DNA of 64,000 nt from Macrothele yani (GCA_039090855.1 CM076990.1:199521232-199585231); one strand, 5' to 3'; numbered from the stretch's first letter, positions 44,810 to 57,164 are shown. Notes: generated by a model not told the origin, from the sequence alone. A program made the numbers and translations.

Positions 44810-46400
44810 ATCACTGATTTCAGCATTTTCTTCAACCAACAATGAGAGTAAACAGTTTTCCCTTTTACAATGCCAAAACAAGAAGCAGAAATGTTGCATC
44901 CTAACAGAAATGGTATGATTTCATTTTGTTTGCAATGGGAACAACAATATCAATCACATCTTGAACTGGCAGTTCTACAAACATTTCCACTAAATAATCT
45001 GCTTGAAGTAGTGATGCAGTGGAAGCAGGAAGATAACAGTATCACCTGACACTACTTTTACATCTGTGCATCCATTAGTTACTACTTTAATAGCATGTTT
45101 GGCAAAAATTACATTATCTGCTTGCCAAGTTGAGTTACAGTTGAACCATACACTTAATGGAGAGTTTCATCCTGTCCTGTTACAAGCTTGCGTTGCTGTG
45201 TATTAGGACTGAGCAAATCAGTGTCATGCATTATGGCATATCAGCTGCATCAGTTTTGTTTGTTTGTTTGTTTTTTGTTGTTGTTGTTTGTCACTGTAAA
45301 AACTACCTTCCAGGATGGTAATGGAGATGAAGCAGTCATCTGGTGAACTCTATCTGCCATGTCACAACCTTTGTGCTGCATGCCTTGTAAATCAGCCAAA
45401 GATCAGGTAAACACCAACTTCCAAATTATTGTGGCTTCAAAACAAGACTGATACTCACTAACAGTGCCATGACCAGACCGAGGAGTAACCCATAATAAAG
45501 TTGATCAATCAATCACCGAGCATATGAAGCCTAGCGGCACACTCTGAGACAAAAGAGATTGTCTTAGCAGTGTTTTCAATTTTGATTTGCATATTATCAT
45601 TTCTCCAGAAGCAGTAAACATAGAAGTAGAATCTGGCACTCATTTATGAGCCAGGTAATCCAATGCAACACAAGTATATCAAGTTGGTATGAAACACTTT
45701 AAGGCACCAACAGTAATACATTTCTTCATAACAGCAACTGGGATAACTTTCTGGAGAACTGTTATAAAATCCACGACTAATGTGAGTCTAAAATCTCCAT
45801 TTAATGGCATAAATAAAAACACTCACTCAATAATTGCCGAGCTTCTGCACTCCACTGGGAGGCTTCGTCTGGGCTAGATTATCAGAGCCTGATAATTTTG
45901 CATGGCAATTATTGAGTGAGTGTTTTTATTTACGCTAATAAATGGAGATTTTAGACTCACACGAGTCACATGTTATTTTTATAAAGACAGTGTAGTGTAC
46001 TTGGTAATGTTATAAAATCTTTTTGGTCACCCTTCTTCAAAATCTTTCATTTGCCTGAAACCTATGAATAATGCCAGAAACAATGTTCACAATTTTGGTT
46101 TGTAAGATTCAGGCTTCGTTGGATCTATACAGACATGCAATTTGTGACAAATACCTTCCTAGTCTTTGGCATCTGTTGCTGTTCTGGTTTTCATTTCTGC
46201 TTTATGTTTGTCTTGCCAGCCAGACTACCGCTGCTGACAAATAATGATAAAAGACATCTTCTTCCAGTTTACCACACACATGCAAGCACAATGCCCATGT
46301 GTTGACTGTTTTCAGTCTCAAAGTGATTCCAATCATTTCTTCCCAACCATAACACATGAATCTGGTTTCTATCCACATACCATTCCAACTGCATTCCAAA
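44810..46400 (-). pseudogene. Decayed ORF of an unnamed, probably mobile-element-associated family
   Basis: In broken minus-strand frames I read NTWALCLHVCGKLEED (about 46290), KAEMKTRTATDAKD and GICHKLHVCIDPTKPESYKP (about 46190-46100), DNVIFAKHAIKVVTNGC then SGDTVIFLLPLHHYF (about 45120-45020), and CNISASCFGIVKGKTVYSH (about 44905-44850). This order, with a HEEADT/SGDTDVFxLLLH/GCDT..FGIGKG-type pattern, resembles a large family of uncharacterised proteins repeated in cnidarian, arthropod and fish genomes. I recall the pattern only and cannot name the family. A hairpin interrupts it at 45773-45967. Confidence 0.5.
45773..45967. repeat. Hairpin MITE, arms about 65 bp
   Basis: The left arm 45773-45840 and right arm 45902-45967 are inverted copies sharing GTGAGTCTAAAATCTCCATT and AAAAACACTCACTCAATAAT then TGCC. 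The 60-bp loop contains GCACTCCACTGGGAGGC. It sits inside the decayed ORF at 44810-46400. Confidence 0.85.
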
Positions 46401-46692
46401 ATCTAGGAATATGGTGCATCAAACGATTGATTTCCTTCTATGAAATGTTTCAGTACCTTGGTAGAAATTACTTTAATTCATCTTATGTAATGCAAGCCAT
46501 AACAGGTATAATTTTTATGACTGGTTGCATGTAATAATAAATAGTTTCAATATGTAATGTCCATTTTCCTTCTTTCTCTGCCCTCACATACATCATTATC
46601 ATAAAAACTGGTTAAATGAGACAACCTACCCAGAGCTCACTTGGCTTATTTTCGAAAGATAAATCATCAAGGCTGCACATTGATACTTGTAC

Positions 46693-47478
46693 AAGATTCA
46701 TACTCTTTCAAGCAAAATTAATTCAAGCACTTTTCAAGGACATTTTAAAACCAAATTATCATATGTGGGAGCTGTCGGTCAGTCAGTAGGTATGTATTTT
46801 AGCAAATTCAAACCATTCAACTTAGCTGGGATGGGCACACTTTCAATGACCTGCCTGTTACCCCGTACTTCCCCGTTTGTTTATTTTATTAACTTTGAAT
46901 TGACCCTCTGTTTTGGTGTTTTTTGAAATCATTTTATTTTGTGGAATATTTTGAAGGGGTACATTATTTTTGTATTTATCTGCTGGTATGATATTTATTG
47001 TTTGCTCAACTTTTTATTTTTGACGCAGCCAGGAGACTAAGGGTCCACGCATGAAGCACAAGCAATTCCTAGAAGTTCCACCCTCCTGCAAGAACGTTCC
47101 TTAACCCCAATCAACAGAAGCCCGTCACAATTCGCAAATACATCATTCCATTTTACTCCCATGCTGATGTTTTACTCCACAGCGATGTCATAGCCAAAGT
47201 ACTTGCATTCAATGTGCTTGCTCTTCTGGGTTGAACGCAAGTTCAGCGTTATTTGATCAGCTTGGTGTTTTTATCAGAAGTACACAAAAATATCCTATAC
47301 AACTTCTTAGTACAAGTATTTATTTTACATAAACTCTTTCATACAAATACTTAAAAGCCAAAAAAAATTTTTTTTCAAGTACTATTTATGGAGTCAAACT
47401 AGTCCTTTCAAGGACTTGAAAATGAACTTTTATTTTTCAAGGACTTTTCAAGGTTTTCAAGGAGCGTACGAACTATGT
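46693..47478. mobile_element. Possible hAT-like element with CAAGGAC subterminal repeats
   Basis: The left side reads GATTCATACTCTTTCAAGC and TTTTCAAGGAC; the right side reads GTCCTTTCAAGGACTTG, CAAGGACTTTTCAAGG and GGAGCGTACGAAC. CAAGGACTTTT repeats in inverted arrangement near both ends are typical of a common hAT end type. No exact target duplication was identified. Confidence 0.4.
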
Positions 47479-47626
47479 TGTAGGTTCAAAGTAATGAAAT
47501 ATGTTCCTCATAATTTATTTTGCAACTGTATAAAGAGCTCTGACATTTTGAGGAAATTTTTTCCTGTACACAGCATCTTTGAAACTCCAGTTAGTGTACC
47601 AACAGAACCAATGAAGCTCATTAATA

Positions 47627-49060
47627 CACTGGAAGAAAGTGGAAAAAAAAAAAAAAAACCCACCAAGAAGGAGACGTCTGACACCAACGAAATTTATACA
47701 GCATAATAACGGAATACAGAGGATAACGTGATCAAAACATTATGGCAAAATACAGCTGTATTTGCTGGTAAACTGAAAAATAACATTTCCATGTAACATG
47801 GTTAGTAAGAGGTTGAACCGCCATGAACTGCGTCACACTGTGCAATTCTGGCATGGAGTCTGTCGTACAGATGTTGGATGTAAGTTTGGGGTATTGAGTT
47901 CCAAGCATCCTCAACCTGGACGCGTAAATCGGGGATGGTCGTGGCTGGCCGTGGAGACCGGATAAGTCGTTGTCCCATAAAATCCCACACGTGCTCAATG
48001 GGGAACGAATCCGGTAAACGTGCAGGCCATGGAAGTTGTCTCGCACCCTGAATTGCATGTTGCGTTGCACGTGCCGTGTGTCGGCGTGCGTTATCTTGCT
48101 GGAAAACACCACGATGGACCGACCTTACAAATGGTACAACAACGGGCTGAATGATGTTGTTAATGTAGGAGGTGCTGTTTAACGTACCCGGTACAAACAC
48201 TAGTTGTGTATGGGAGTGATAGCTGATCGCTCCCTACACCAGGAGACCAGGTGTAGGCCCTATGTGTCGCTGGTGGATGCAAGAAGGGTGGAGACGCTCC
48301 CCTGTGCGTCTGTGAACACGCATACAGCCATCGGAGGCTCCCAAGCAGAATCTGCTTTCATCGCTGAACACGACAGATCGCCATTGCGTTCTCCAGTGCA
48401 GACGTTGGCGACACCACTGCAGCCGTTCCTGACAGTGGGCTGGAGTCAGAGGTACAGATGCCAGAGGCACACGTGCACGTAGTCTTGCATCCAGTAGACG
48501 GTTGCGGATTGTTCGCACAGTCACCTCAGGTGCAACGGCAGCTTGGATTTGCGTCGCAGTGGATGTTCTGCTTGACAACGCCGCTCTTCTTATGCGTTGA
48601 TTGGTTCGTTCATCAGTCAGTCTGTGACTTCCGGTTCCACGTCTTCTCGTGTGGGAATGTTCCTCAGACCATTTACGCCACCGTCGATACTTCCCGTCCA
48701 ATTCGCTCCGTCCGCAATACGACGATACGACCACCCGGCCTCGCGGAGTCCGACTAGACAACCTCACTCAAAGTCCGATAACTGCTGAAATCGTACACGT
48801 CTTCCATGTCCAGGCATTGCAGCTTCTTCAGGGCCTTCTCACGTGTCCGTACGCCGACGACTGATTACATTCACTTCGCCGTACTTCTTAAATACCACTG
48901 ACGATAATTTGCATATTATGCCGTGCTGTGGCGTAAGCGCTCACCGGTTGGTCCTGAAATTAACATCACACCTACGTAAATTCGCCCCCATTAACATATG
49001 TAAATTTCATGATCGTCTGCCAATTCCTTCTTGGTGTTCTTTTTTCACTTTCCGCCAGTG
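47627..49060 (-). mobile_element. Tc1-like element, 1434 bp
   Basis: The left end CACTGGAAGAAAGTGG and right end CACTTTCCGCCAGTG (reverse complement CACTGGCGGAAAGTG) pair, with 'ACCAAGAAGG' also shared inside, and TA flanks both (47625-47626 and 49061-49062). The element holds one transposase pseudogene. Confidence 0.9.
47802..48817 (-). pseudogene. Tc1-like transposase, frameshifted and with stops
   Basis: It starts MPGHGRRVRFQQLSDFE (ATG 48815-48817), then a frameshift near 48610 leads into RTSTATQIQAAVAPEVTVRT. The catalytic part has SVVFSDESRFCLG, VFQQDNARRHTARATQHAI and LPWPARLPDSFPIEHVWDF. TAG at 48234-48236 replaces a Trp codon in a VWG motif. The usual SPDLSPIEH is changed to LPDSFPIEH. 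It ends HGGSTSY. Confidence 0.9.
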
Positions 49061-49821
49061 TAAATGCCTGCCTCCAACACAAGTAAATGCAGTTACACCC
49101 TGAGGCTCAGGACCTATGTTAGTAGGGCCCTAAGCCTCAAGTAATGCAGTCATCATTATATTAGGGTGTGAAGCGATCATATCAATATGTGGTTGATATT
49201 TTGCAGAAGTACAAGGTTTCAACTCGACTCTGCCTGCAAGAATTGTTCATGTTTTGTATCCATTATATTCTGGGCATTCATTATTTGATAGAATGTCCTT
49301 GATTAAAACAAATTTCTTCTTTTTCGAATTACCAGAAGAAATCAAACAACCACAAAGGGTTTCAACAAAATGAGGATTTCAGGGTAGCATTAGCAGGCAT
49401 TGAAAGTTTGCTATGATTATAGTACTAAACAGTCTTGTGGTTCATAAGAAATAGCTTGTAATATATGTATTGTTTTATTCCTATGATTTGCTGGAGTGGA
49501 TTCTGTAGTTTTGTTGTCTATTGAATTCTGTTTGTGCTACAAACAGGGCAGGCACCAGCCAAAGTTCCGCCGTGTGTTACTTTCCGTTTGCCGCCCTTCC
49601 CCTCTCTAATTGCAGTACCATTGTCACGAATTCATTGTTCTTATTCTTCCTTATAGCAAATATTTCTTAGCTCATAATCAACCATAAGTTTTACTCTTTT
49701 TCCTTCCCTCTCTACTTCACATTTCAATACAAAATGTGTTAAATATTTTTCCTTCATAAATAAAGTTTACATTCCCTCAAAATTTTATAATTATTACACC
49801 AAGCACATGAAGGCCAAATAT

Positions 49822-50045
49822 GCTGCCCCGGTGGCACAGTGGTCTAAGCGATGGCATCTGATCATTCGTCCGAAAGGGGTTCGGGTTCGAATCCCAGTGA
49901 GGCATGGATGTTGTGTTTGTTTTACGGCACTAGCTCTCTCCCTTCACTGGAACCAGTGACCCTAAATTAGGGATGGGCGACTGCTTATAGCCCATTGAGT
50001 TGCTCACGGTGGTCGTTAAACCTCTAATCCAAAAAAATAAAAAAA
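49822..50045 (+). mobile_element. tRNA-derived SINE, family 1 (copy 1)
   Basis: The head GCTGCCCCGGTGGCACAGTG, A-box-like TGGTCTAAGCGATGGC and B box GGTTCGAATCC are followed by a body (AACCAGTGACCCTAAATTAG, TATAGCCCATTGAGTTGCTC, ACGGTGGTCGTTAAACC) and an A-rich tail. Four further copies in the window are on the minus strand. SINEs have no protein and depend on a LINE for movement. Confidence 0.9.
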
Positions 50046-50095
50046 GTTCAAACATTGGAGAAAAACATTGCCACAACCCAAAAGGATATTGCATA

Positions 50096-51278
50096 CACAC
50101 TGATGAGCCATTACATTAAGACCACTTACCTAATAAACTGTAGGGCCCCCCTTTAAAAGGCGGCAAAACAGCGGCCACTCGGCGAGGCATCGATTCGATG
50201 AGGTGGCGATAGGTATTCTGGGGTACCTGGTACCATAATGTCAACAACAGGTCCTGCAGTTCCCATACATTTCAGGGTGGTGGTGATTTAGTGAGAACCC
50301 ACTTTTCCAAGTCGAACCATAAATATTTGATTGGGTTCAGGTCAGGTGAATTTGGTGGCCAGGGCATTAAAAGAAAGTCACCAGCATGTTCCTCGAACCA
50401 CTCCTTGACGATTCAGGCAGGATGGCATGGCACATTATCCTGTTAGTAATGCCCATCACCATCAGGGAACATAGTTGCCATGAATGGGTGAACTTAGTCT
50501 GCAACGATGTTCAGATACCTGACAGCTGTCAGGGATTGTGCTATTGGGATAATGGGGCCTAAAGTATACCAAGAAAACATTGCCCACAGCATAACACGCT
50601 GCCGCCGGCCTGTTTACCCCCAACAGTGCATCCAGGTACCATTGCCTGCGTTGGTAATTGGCGTGTCCGCGCTCTGCCGTCTACGTGACGCACCAGGAAT
50701 TTTGATTCGTCAGACCAAGCCACTTTCTTCCAATCATCTACGGTTCAATCTCGATGATTTTAGGCCCATTTCATGTGTTGTTGGGGATAACGTACAATGA
50801 GCAGGGGGACCCCGCGGGGTACGCAGGCTCCTGCACAGAAGGCTGCGGTGATCTGTGTGCTGTGACACATAGCTCTTATCACCACTGTTGTAGACACGGG
50901 TAATTTGTAGCTCTGTGGCCTTGCAGTCGCTGTGAACAATGCGTGACTCTCTCCGCTTCCCTCTAGGATCAATGAGATGCAGGAGACGCATGGCTGTACT
51001 ATGGTTCATCGCTTGGCCATCTGTGTACCACTTTTGATACATACTCACTACAGTGGCACTTGAACAACCCACGCCGTTTCCCAGATCGTAGTTCTGAGGC
51101 GCTGTGCCATCATCACAATTTGTCTTTTATCAAACTCCAATAAATTGGCAGCTTTTACCAATCTGACTCAGAACACTGTACTAACCGAAAGATGGTCCTC
51201 GGGTTGTATGTATACTGCTCTGTGAACTTCACCTATGCCAGCATTCGGTCTCTAGGTATGCTCATTTCTCAATCGGTG
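50096..51278 (-). mobile_element. Tc1-like element, degenerate
   Basis: The left end CACACTGATGAGCCATTAC is the recognisable end of a widespread Tc1-like family, preceded by TA. The right end TCATTTCTCAATCGGTG plus TA is a diverged partner. Minus-strand translation shows PPNSPDLNPIKY-like (about 50350) and an N-terminal helix-turn-helix region with SSATVVSMYQKWYTDG (about 51050). Frameshifts are numerous. Confidence 0.8.
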
Positions 51279-51674
51279 TAAAGGTACTCCTGGATTAATA
51301 AGGAAGCCAATTAAACTTTATTTCCATATTTATTCCTTTAGCTGCAAAAAGCCTGCTTGCTGTCGAGCACTAAGTATTCTAAATGAAAAACTTAATACTC
51401 GAAAGGAAGCTTAGTACTTGACAAAGGATGGAATAAAATAGAAATTTATGAATCCACTGGTTAATAAACGGATTTATTGAACTTTTAATACATTAAAAAT
51501 TAAACCTGCCAATAAAATTTTATTATACAATGAAAAAAAAAACTACATTTTCATTACATCACAGAATTTTGCAATCAATAAATTACGCCAAAATAATTGA
51601 TAATTTTGTTTAAACAGAAAAGCAGAAAATTTCATTTAAACAGGAAAAGTTCAAACACAAGGAACTTTTTGGCT

Positions 51675-52330
51675 TTAGATCTTGCAAATTTCTGTGTCTA
51701 ATCTTTTAGCCAATTGATGTTCAACTGCAATCATTGCCAGCCCACTCAAACGGCTCTGAGACACTGTAGTTGGCTGCAAGTATGTTTTGATAAGGTTACG
51801 TTTGGAGAAAATTCTCTCCCCACTAGCTACAGTTAAAGGTAGAGTTAGTAGGATACGGAGTGCTGCACTTACATTTGGGACAAAATAGTGTCATTAATGA
51901 ATTTTATATTTCTACCGGACCAATACCAGGCTCCACTAAAGTCGAGAGAACTTTCAGTTCATCTTTTAACTCATCAGAATTTGTCTTTAAAATCTTTGTC
52001 CTGTAAAACATTGGAAAGATTAGAACATTTTTTACTGAGCAGATCAACAGCCATTTCTTGGAGCTTGCTTACATTACAAAGAAAAGCAAAGGTATCACAG
52101 TGAGATTTCAATTGTATGAATCTTTCTTCCAAAGATGTAATTATAATGTCAAAAGGTGGAGAATGGCTCATCAAAGATGTAGTTATAATGTCTAAAATGT
52201 GGAAGTAAAATTCAACTTTATAACGCATCGTTAGATCTTCAATAGGTTCATCATCTCCTTCATAAGTGAACTGCTTGCTCTCCCTTCTCCTTCCATCACA
52301 CCCGCACCTGCGTTTGCTGTGGACCAGCAC
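51675..52330 (-). pseudogene. hAT transposase, C-terminal part (ZMYM-like)
   Basis: Minus-strand translation reads FYFHILDIITTS, SLEERFIQLKSHCDTFAFL and then, after a frameshift, LRILLTLPLTVASGERIFSK, RNLIKTYLQPTTVSQSRLSG and LAMIAVEHQLAKRLD with a stop at 51675-51677. This is the hAT dimerisation domain (PxxxASxERxFS). A short tandem duplication in 52130-52200 repeats the TTSL..H segment. The N-terminal half is not visible. Confidence 0.88.
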
Positions 52331-52909
52331 GCATGATCCAATGGCTTCTTTTCATGTAAGCAACACTAAAAGGATAAACAACCCAAAACTTTTCTTTCTG
52401 CATATTTATAATATTGGATAAAAAAAGTCCTTTACAAATAGGATAGGTTGCTTTCTCCTCTTTACGTTTCTCCGCTGTTAAAAAACAAAACAAAGGTAAT
52501 TTTGCCCCCCCCCCCCCCAGCGCCGCCCTGTGCTGTGGCACACTTTGCACATGCCTTACGCCGGCCCTGGCTACAAATTACTATTTTGTTGTGTATTGAT
52601 TTCTGTTTGTGCAACAAATTATTATTTTGAAAAATTTGCATTCAAAACTATACCTTTTAATTTAAAAACAAGTTTCACTAATATACAGCAGTGTAGGCTA
52701 ACCACCCCAGTGAACAAGTGGTCAGGGGCACAGCTTCTGACCATTCATCTGAGATGGGCCCAGGTTTGTGACCCTGAAGCATGAGTGATGTGCTTGTCTT
52801 ACAACACTCGCTCTCTCTTTCTATGTAAATAAAATGTTAGAATCTGATAAAAGTTTAAAATTTCATAACAAACTACATAATGTATTAATGAAGTCATTTG
52901 CCATGACTT

Positions 52910-53103
52910 TTTTTTTTTTTTTTTTTTTTTTTTGAGGTTTAACGACCACCGTGAGCAACTCAATGGGCTATAAGCAGTCGCCCGTCCCTAATTTAGGGTC
53001 ACTGGTTCCAGGGAAGGGAAAGAGCCAGTGCCGTAAGACAAACACAACATCCATGCCTCACCGGGATTCGAACCCAGACCCCTTACGGACGAATGATCAG
53101 AGG
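52910..53103 (-). mobile_element. tRNA-derived SINE, family 1 (copy 2, 5'-truncated)
   Basis: It runs from a poly(T) (the A-rich tail on the minus strand) through GAGGTTTAACGACCACCGTG to GACGAATGATCAGAGG, lacking the first part of the tRNA head. TTGCCATGACTT flanks both ends (52898-52909 and 53104-53115), a 12-bp target duplication. Confidence 0.9.
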
Positions 53104-53269
53104 TTGCCATGACTTCATTCAAACACAAGCTATATAAGATTCTCACCTCAATTATTTAAGAGTGCATAACTGAAATTTTATGACAAGCAGTCCTGTCACC
53201 CATAAGAAACACAGAACAATATCCAGTTATTCATAAGCAACAAATCTTGGAAACAGACTTGGTTATCAG

Positions 53270-55115
53270 CAGGGCACGATTTCACCGATTAGCAACTAGC
53301 AAATAGCTAGTGAAAAATCAAATTTGCTAGTGAAAAAAAATTGCAGTAGCAAATATTGCTAGAAGGTAATTTCTTTAAATAGTAACCAAAAATCATTATT
53401 AATCCACGAAGTTTACATAACAGTTTCTATTATCACTTGTTAAAACAGCGACGATCAGCGATTCTCTTTCGCCAATTTCCTTTCGACACTTAATTTAATA
53501 CCCATCCTCCCCATATCTTTCATCCCTTCCAAACTGTCGTAGAAGCGCATTGAAACTCCTCTTCATCGTGCCCTAATTGGTCTATTGCAGAAACTGAACG
53601 TGACGTCGGCAACGGTTGCTGTGGCAACCCAGAGCTCTGGGATGGATCGGTTGTTTGACCACCTGCTCTGGGATGGATAGGTTGTTTGACCACCTGCTCT
53701 GCCACCCTTCCTCCTTTTGCCCCACGAACTTTGTCCTCAACTCCTGTCGTAGCCTAAGCCAAGCAATCGCCTTTATTGTGTGGCATAGATAGATGCTTTT
53801 TTACGAAACGTGTTCGTGGAGGGGGTAAAGTATTACGGAAGAAACTTTTGCTTCGTCTGACTTCTGGTTTTGGAAATTTTCCTTGTATTTTCAAGCTGAA
53901 ATACAAATATTTATCCAGTAAAATGTTAATGAGCAATAATACTTGACAGAGGCAACATCGTGAGAAAAAAAAATATGATTACGGAAAAAATCCGAATTCC
54001 GTCGACCTTTCGTTTTTTAGTTTCGTAAAGACGGAATTCCAATAATAACGAAAAAGCCGGAATTCCTTGAATTTGCGGAAGAATCTCATGCCTGAAGATT
54101 ACAGAAATATTTTGCAGCAGCCAACTTCCGTTTTTGCAAATTGTTCTCCACAGTTTCAAGCTAAAATGCAAACATTTATGCAATAAAATGATATTTAACA
54201 AGAAAAGCGGACACAAAGACAACATTAGGAGAGCAATTTGCGATTACAGCAAAATTTTCTTACTCCGTTTCACTACTGTGTCCGAAAGTTTTGAAGCACA
54301 AAATTTCGTCTCCAGATGGATGACGACCCCCCCAGCCCCCATCTCCCAAATATCGATCTTCAGAATGATCTAACTGATGACAAAAAAAAAATAAAAAATA
54401 AAGCAGTATTCCGCGAATCCCTGTAAGAATCTCGTGTGTATCATAAAAATAATAGCAAAAGAAAAATTTGAAACAAAATGAAAATTTGTAGAATCCGTAG
54501 TTTTGATAGTGAGTTCCGTAGTCAGACAACTAATTCCGTAGAAACTACGGCATTGTGTGGTAGTTGGCAGATATGAAGTGTGTAGAAGTTTAGCAGAAAT
54601 TTGTGCGATACTTCCACTTAGTACTTACTGCATGTTGTGAGGTGGGATTCAGTTTTTTAAAAATAATACAAGGGGGATTGGAGGAACAATTTGTCTGTTG
54701 AAACTTTAAATGCTCTGATGACAATTGAAATACTGTAGAAGGGCCACAAGAAGGGATTTTTAATCCACGGTCAGCAGTTAAAAAGTGGTATGATGACAAA
54801 GTCAGACACCCTGAGCATAAACCATATGGGAAGAAATCTGAATTAGAATGTCAGTGAAATATATTCATGTGGCATGAGAATTTGTTAGAAATTAATAATA
54901 CAGATAGTCACTAAACTTATCTAAGATTCTATTCGTTATTCAAAAAGGTAAGTCAAAATATTTATACACATATTTAAATTTCTGTGTAACGTTATTAGAA
55001 AATAAGTTACGATGTGATTTAGTTTTACTTGCTAGTCATGCAAATGTTTTGCTAGCAAACTATTTGGTCACTAGCAAAATTTGCTAGCGAGCAAAAAAGA
55101 TGAAATCTTGCCCTG
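53270..55115 (+). mobile_element. hAT element with exact 8-bp target duplication
   Basis: The ends CAGGGCACGATTTCA and TGAAATCTTGCCCTG pair (14 of 15). GTTATCAG flanks both (53262-53269 and 55116-55123). Subterminal GCTAGC/ACTAGCAAAT motifs occur near both ends. In 54700-54800 a plus-strand frame reads DWRNNLSVETLNALMTIE, a typical hAT C-terminal signature, so the element once had a transposase. The middle (53770-54560) holds GGAAG-rich repeats and an ACTACGG...GTAGTTGGCAG edge like that at 63240-63281, so a second element is probably nested here. Confidence 0.88.
53632..53700 (+). repeat. 35-bp tandem duplication
   Basis: CTCTGGGATGGATCGGTTGT plus TTGACCACCTG is followed at once by a copy with one base change. 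It lies in the left part of the hAT at 53270-55115. Confidence 0.85.
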
Positions 55116-56600
55116 GTTATCAGTGCTTAGATATGAATATCTTGAATAGATTACAATAGGGAGGCTTTTTTGTTGTTATTGTCATTGTTTTTGCAGCATG
55201 GCAAAAATGCATTTTCATTTTTGGTAATTTAATTTTTAAAAGTTTTCTGAAAAAAAATGACATAAAATATATGCAATCTATTGTAGTGCATGTTTTATAC
55301 TTTACAATTTTTTACAGCCATGCTACATAGGTGATTTTGCAGCACGTATTTGTAAACTTTTTTTTTTAAATCCTATTTTGAGGTTTTTAGACAATACTGC
55401 AAAATTGATTCTAAGCTGGAATATACTTGGGTTCCCAGTACACAAGCCGACACTAATCATAAAATGCCCCTAGGGCAGGGATGGCAAACCTACGGCACAC
55501 AAAATTTTTTTGTTGGCATGCCACATTGGTTCTTAAAACCACACCCATAATAAATATGTATGTATATAATAATTTTCATTACCGCTACATGTAGTATCTG
55601 CTAATAAGGGAAAATTTTGAGTTTTGAATGTCAGAGATAGCTTACAGAATTTCAGTAACAGCTGAGGAAGGGGGATTTGTTTCACTTGATGTATCTTCAG
55701 AGGGAAGTGCCCCAAACAAGGATTTCCAGTCAGATAGCAAGAACATGACAGTTTGCTGAGTTTGTCTAAGAAGGTGCACAAAATGATTCCTCCTGACCAC
55801 AACTTGAAAGGACATTAGTGGACAAGTGAAGAGCAAATGGTCCAGTGTAGCTTGCCAGATCACCTCTCACTCTCTCTGTCTCTCTGGACCAGGAGGAAAG
55901 GGGACCTGCTGTTTTATCCCCACACCTTAAAAGCACCAACGCATGAAGTGAAAAGTGTCCACAGAAGATGTCTCATACTGACTTGGCACCACCTAGGAAG
56001 TTGTGAGAGCATGTGACATTGTAGGACACATTTTGAAATCTTCACAGACCCAGTGCACACATCAGTATTTGGGTAGTAATAAAAGTAAATGGTTGACACT
56101 GGCTTGCTTCACTCTGCATGTATTTTTCTATTTTTTGTGAGTGAACAGTAGACAAATAATAAACGTAATCTGCTGCTCAAAATTACCATGGGCATGGAAG
56201 AGATTTTTTTAGAAGATTATTGCCAGTTTGGGCAGTGACTCTCAAAAAGGTACAACACCCTTACCCTAGGAAATTAAGAAACTGGCTAACAGGTTTGAAC
56301 TAGTTCAGAATATTGAGGTTACAAGCTATGAGTGGTGAGATAAAGAACAGGAAACTATGAGATAAGAGTAGTCAGTAAATGCTTGTTTACCATTGTTTTC
56401 TTTTTAGTAAACTAACTGTTTTTTTTACTTTGTCAGTTTAAATACTGTCTAAAAGTGGAAGAAAAGGTGACCCATGTAGGAGTGTTTTCAAGGAACAGAA
56501 ATAAATGGAAAACCGACTGCCAAATGCTAAAAGGGTAGCAATATCTGAAACAAAACAGCAAAAATGAATGAGACCAAGTGTACTACATTTTCATTATATG
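55116..56600. other. Intronic sequence with one isolated hAT-like end
   Basis: CAGGGATGGCAAACCTACGG at about 55477 resembles a hAT terminus, but no partner end was found. The minus-strand frames at 55533-55863 show no family. Otherwise nothing is recognised. Confidence 0.5.
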
Positions 56601-56601
56601 A

Positions 56602-56945
56602 TATACACTGAGATGCCAGTTTATTAGGTACACTTGCCCTTACAATCCAACACATAAGATGGCACATGAGAGCTGTGTGCAGTATAAATCAGGCAGTCGA
56701 GCATGTTCAGCATCAGTTAGCATTAAATTAAGGGTTGGGATGGGCAAAACAATTGATTTGAAAAACTTCAAAGCATGGCATGATAGTTGGCACCGGGTGT
56801 GCAGGTTCAAGCATTTCCCAAACAGCAGTTTTTCTGGGTTATTTGTGCTCGACTGTTGCAAGGGTCAATTATGCACTAATCGGCAATCCTGTGGATGAAA
56901 ACAGCTGGTGAATCTAACAGGTCAAAGGAAACTGGCAACATAGTT
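56602..56945 (+). pseudogene. Tc1-like element, N-terminal transposase fossil
   Basis: The end TACACTGAGATGCCAGTTTA then TTAGGTACAC is the terminal repeat of a common Tc1-like family. A diverged transposase start follows, MGKTIDLKNFKAWHDSWH at about 56740, corresponding to a helix-turn-helix region that in family members continues GARRAGLSISETA. The element stops at 56945, where a SINE has inserted, and no right half continues beyond the SINE. Confidence 0.7.
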
Positions 56946-57164
56946 TTTTTTTTTTATTGGAGGTTTAACGACCACCGTGAGCAACTCAATGGGCTATAAG
57001 CAGTCGCCCGTCCCTAATGTAGGGTCACTGGTTCCAGGGAAGGGAGAGAGCCAGTGCCGTAAGACAAACACAACATCCATGCCTCACCGGGATTCGAACC
57101 CGGACCCTTTTCGGACGAATGATCAGAGGCCATCGCTTAGACCACTGTGCCACCGGGCGGCACC
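56946..57164 (-). mobile_element. tRNA-derived SINE, family 1 (copy 3)
   Basis: A complete 219-bp copy from poly(T) to CCACCGGGCGGCACC. CAACATAGTT flanks both sides (56936-56945 and 57165-57174). The B box on the minus strand is GGTTCGAATCC. Confidence 0.93.

Larger units (their letters stand above)
49544..52569 (-). mobile_element. hAT element with exact 8-bp target duplication, containing a SINE and a Tc1-like element
   Basis: The left end CAGGGCAGGCACCAGCC and right end CGCCGGCCCTG are inverted repeats. GCTACAAA flanks both (49536-49543 and 52570-52577). The interior holds a plus-strand SINE (49822-50045), a Tc1-like element (50096-51278) and the C-terminal part of a hAT transposase on the minus strand (51675-52330). 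The flanks show that the site lay in a 48-bp tandem duplication. Confidence 0.92.

Noticed and set aside
55477..55540. hAT terminus CAGGGATGGCAAACC
   Set aside because: No partner end or target duplication was found, so no element can be drawn.
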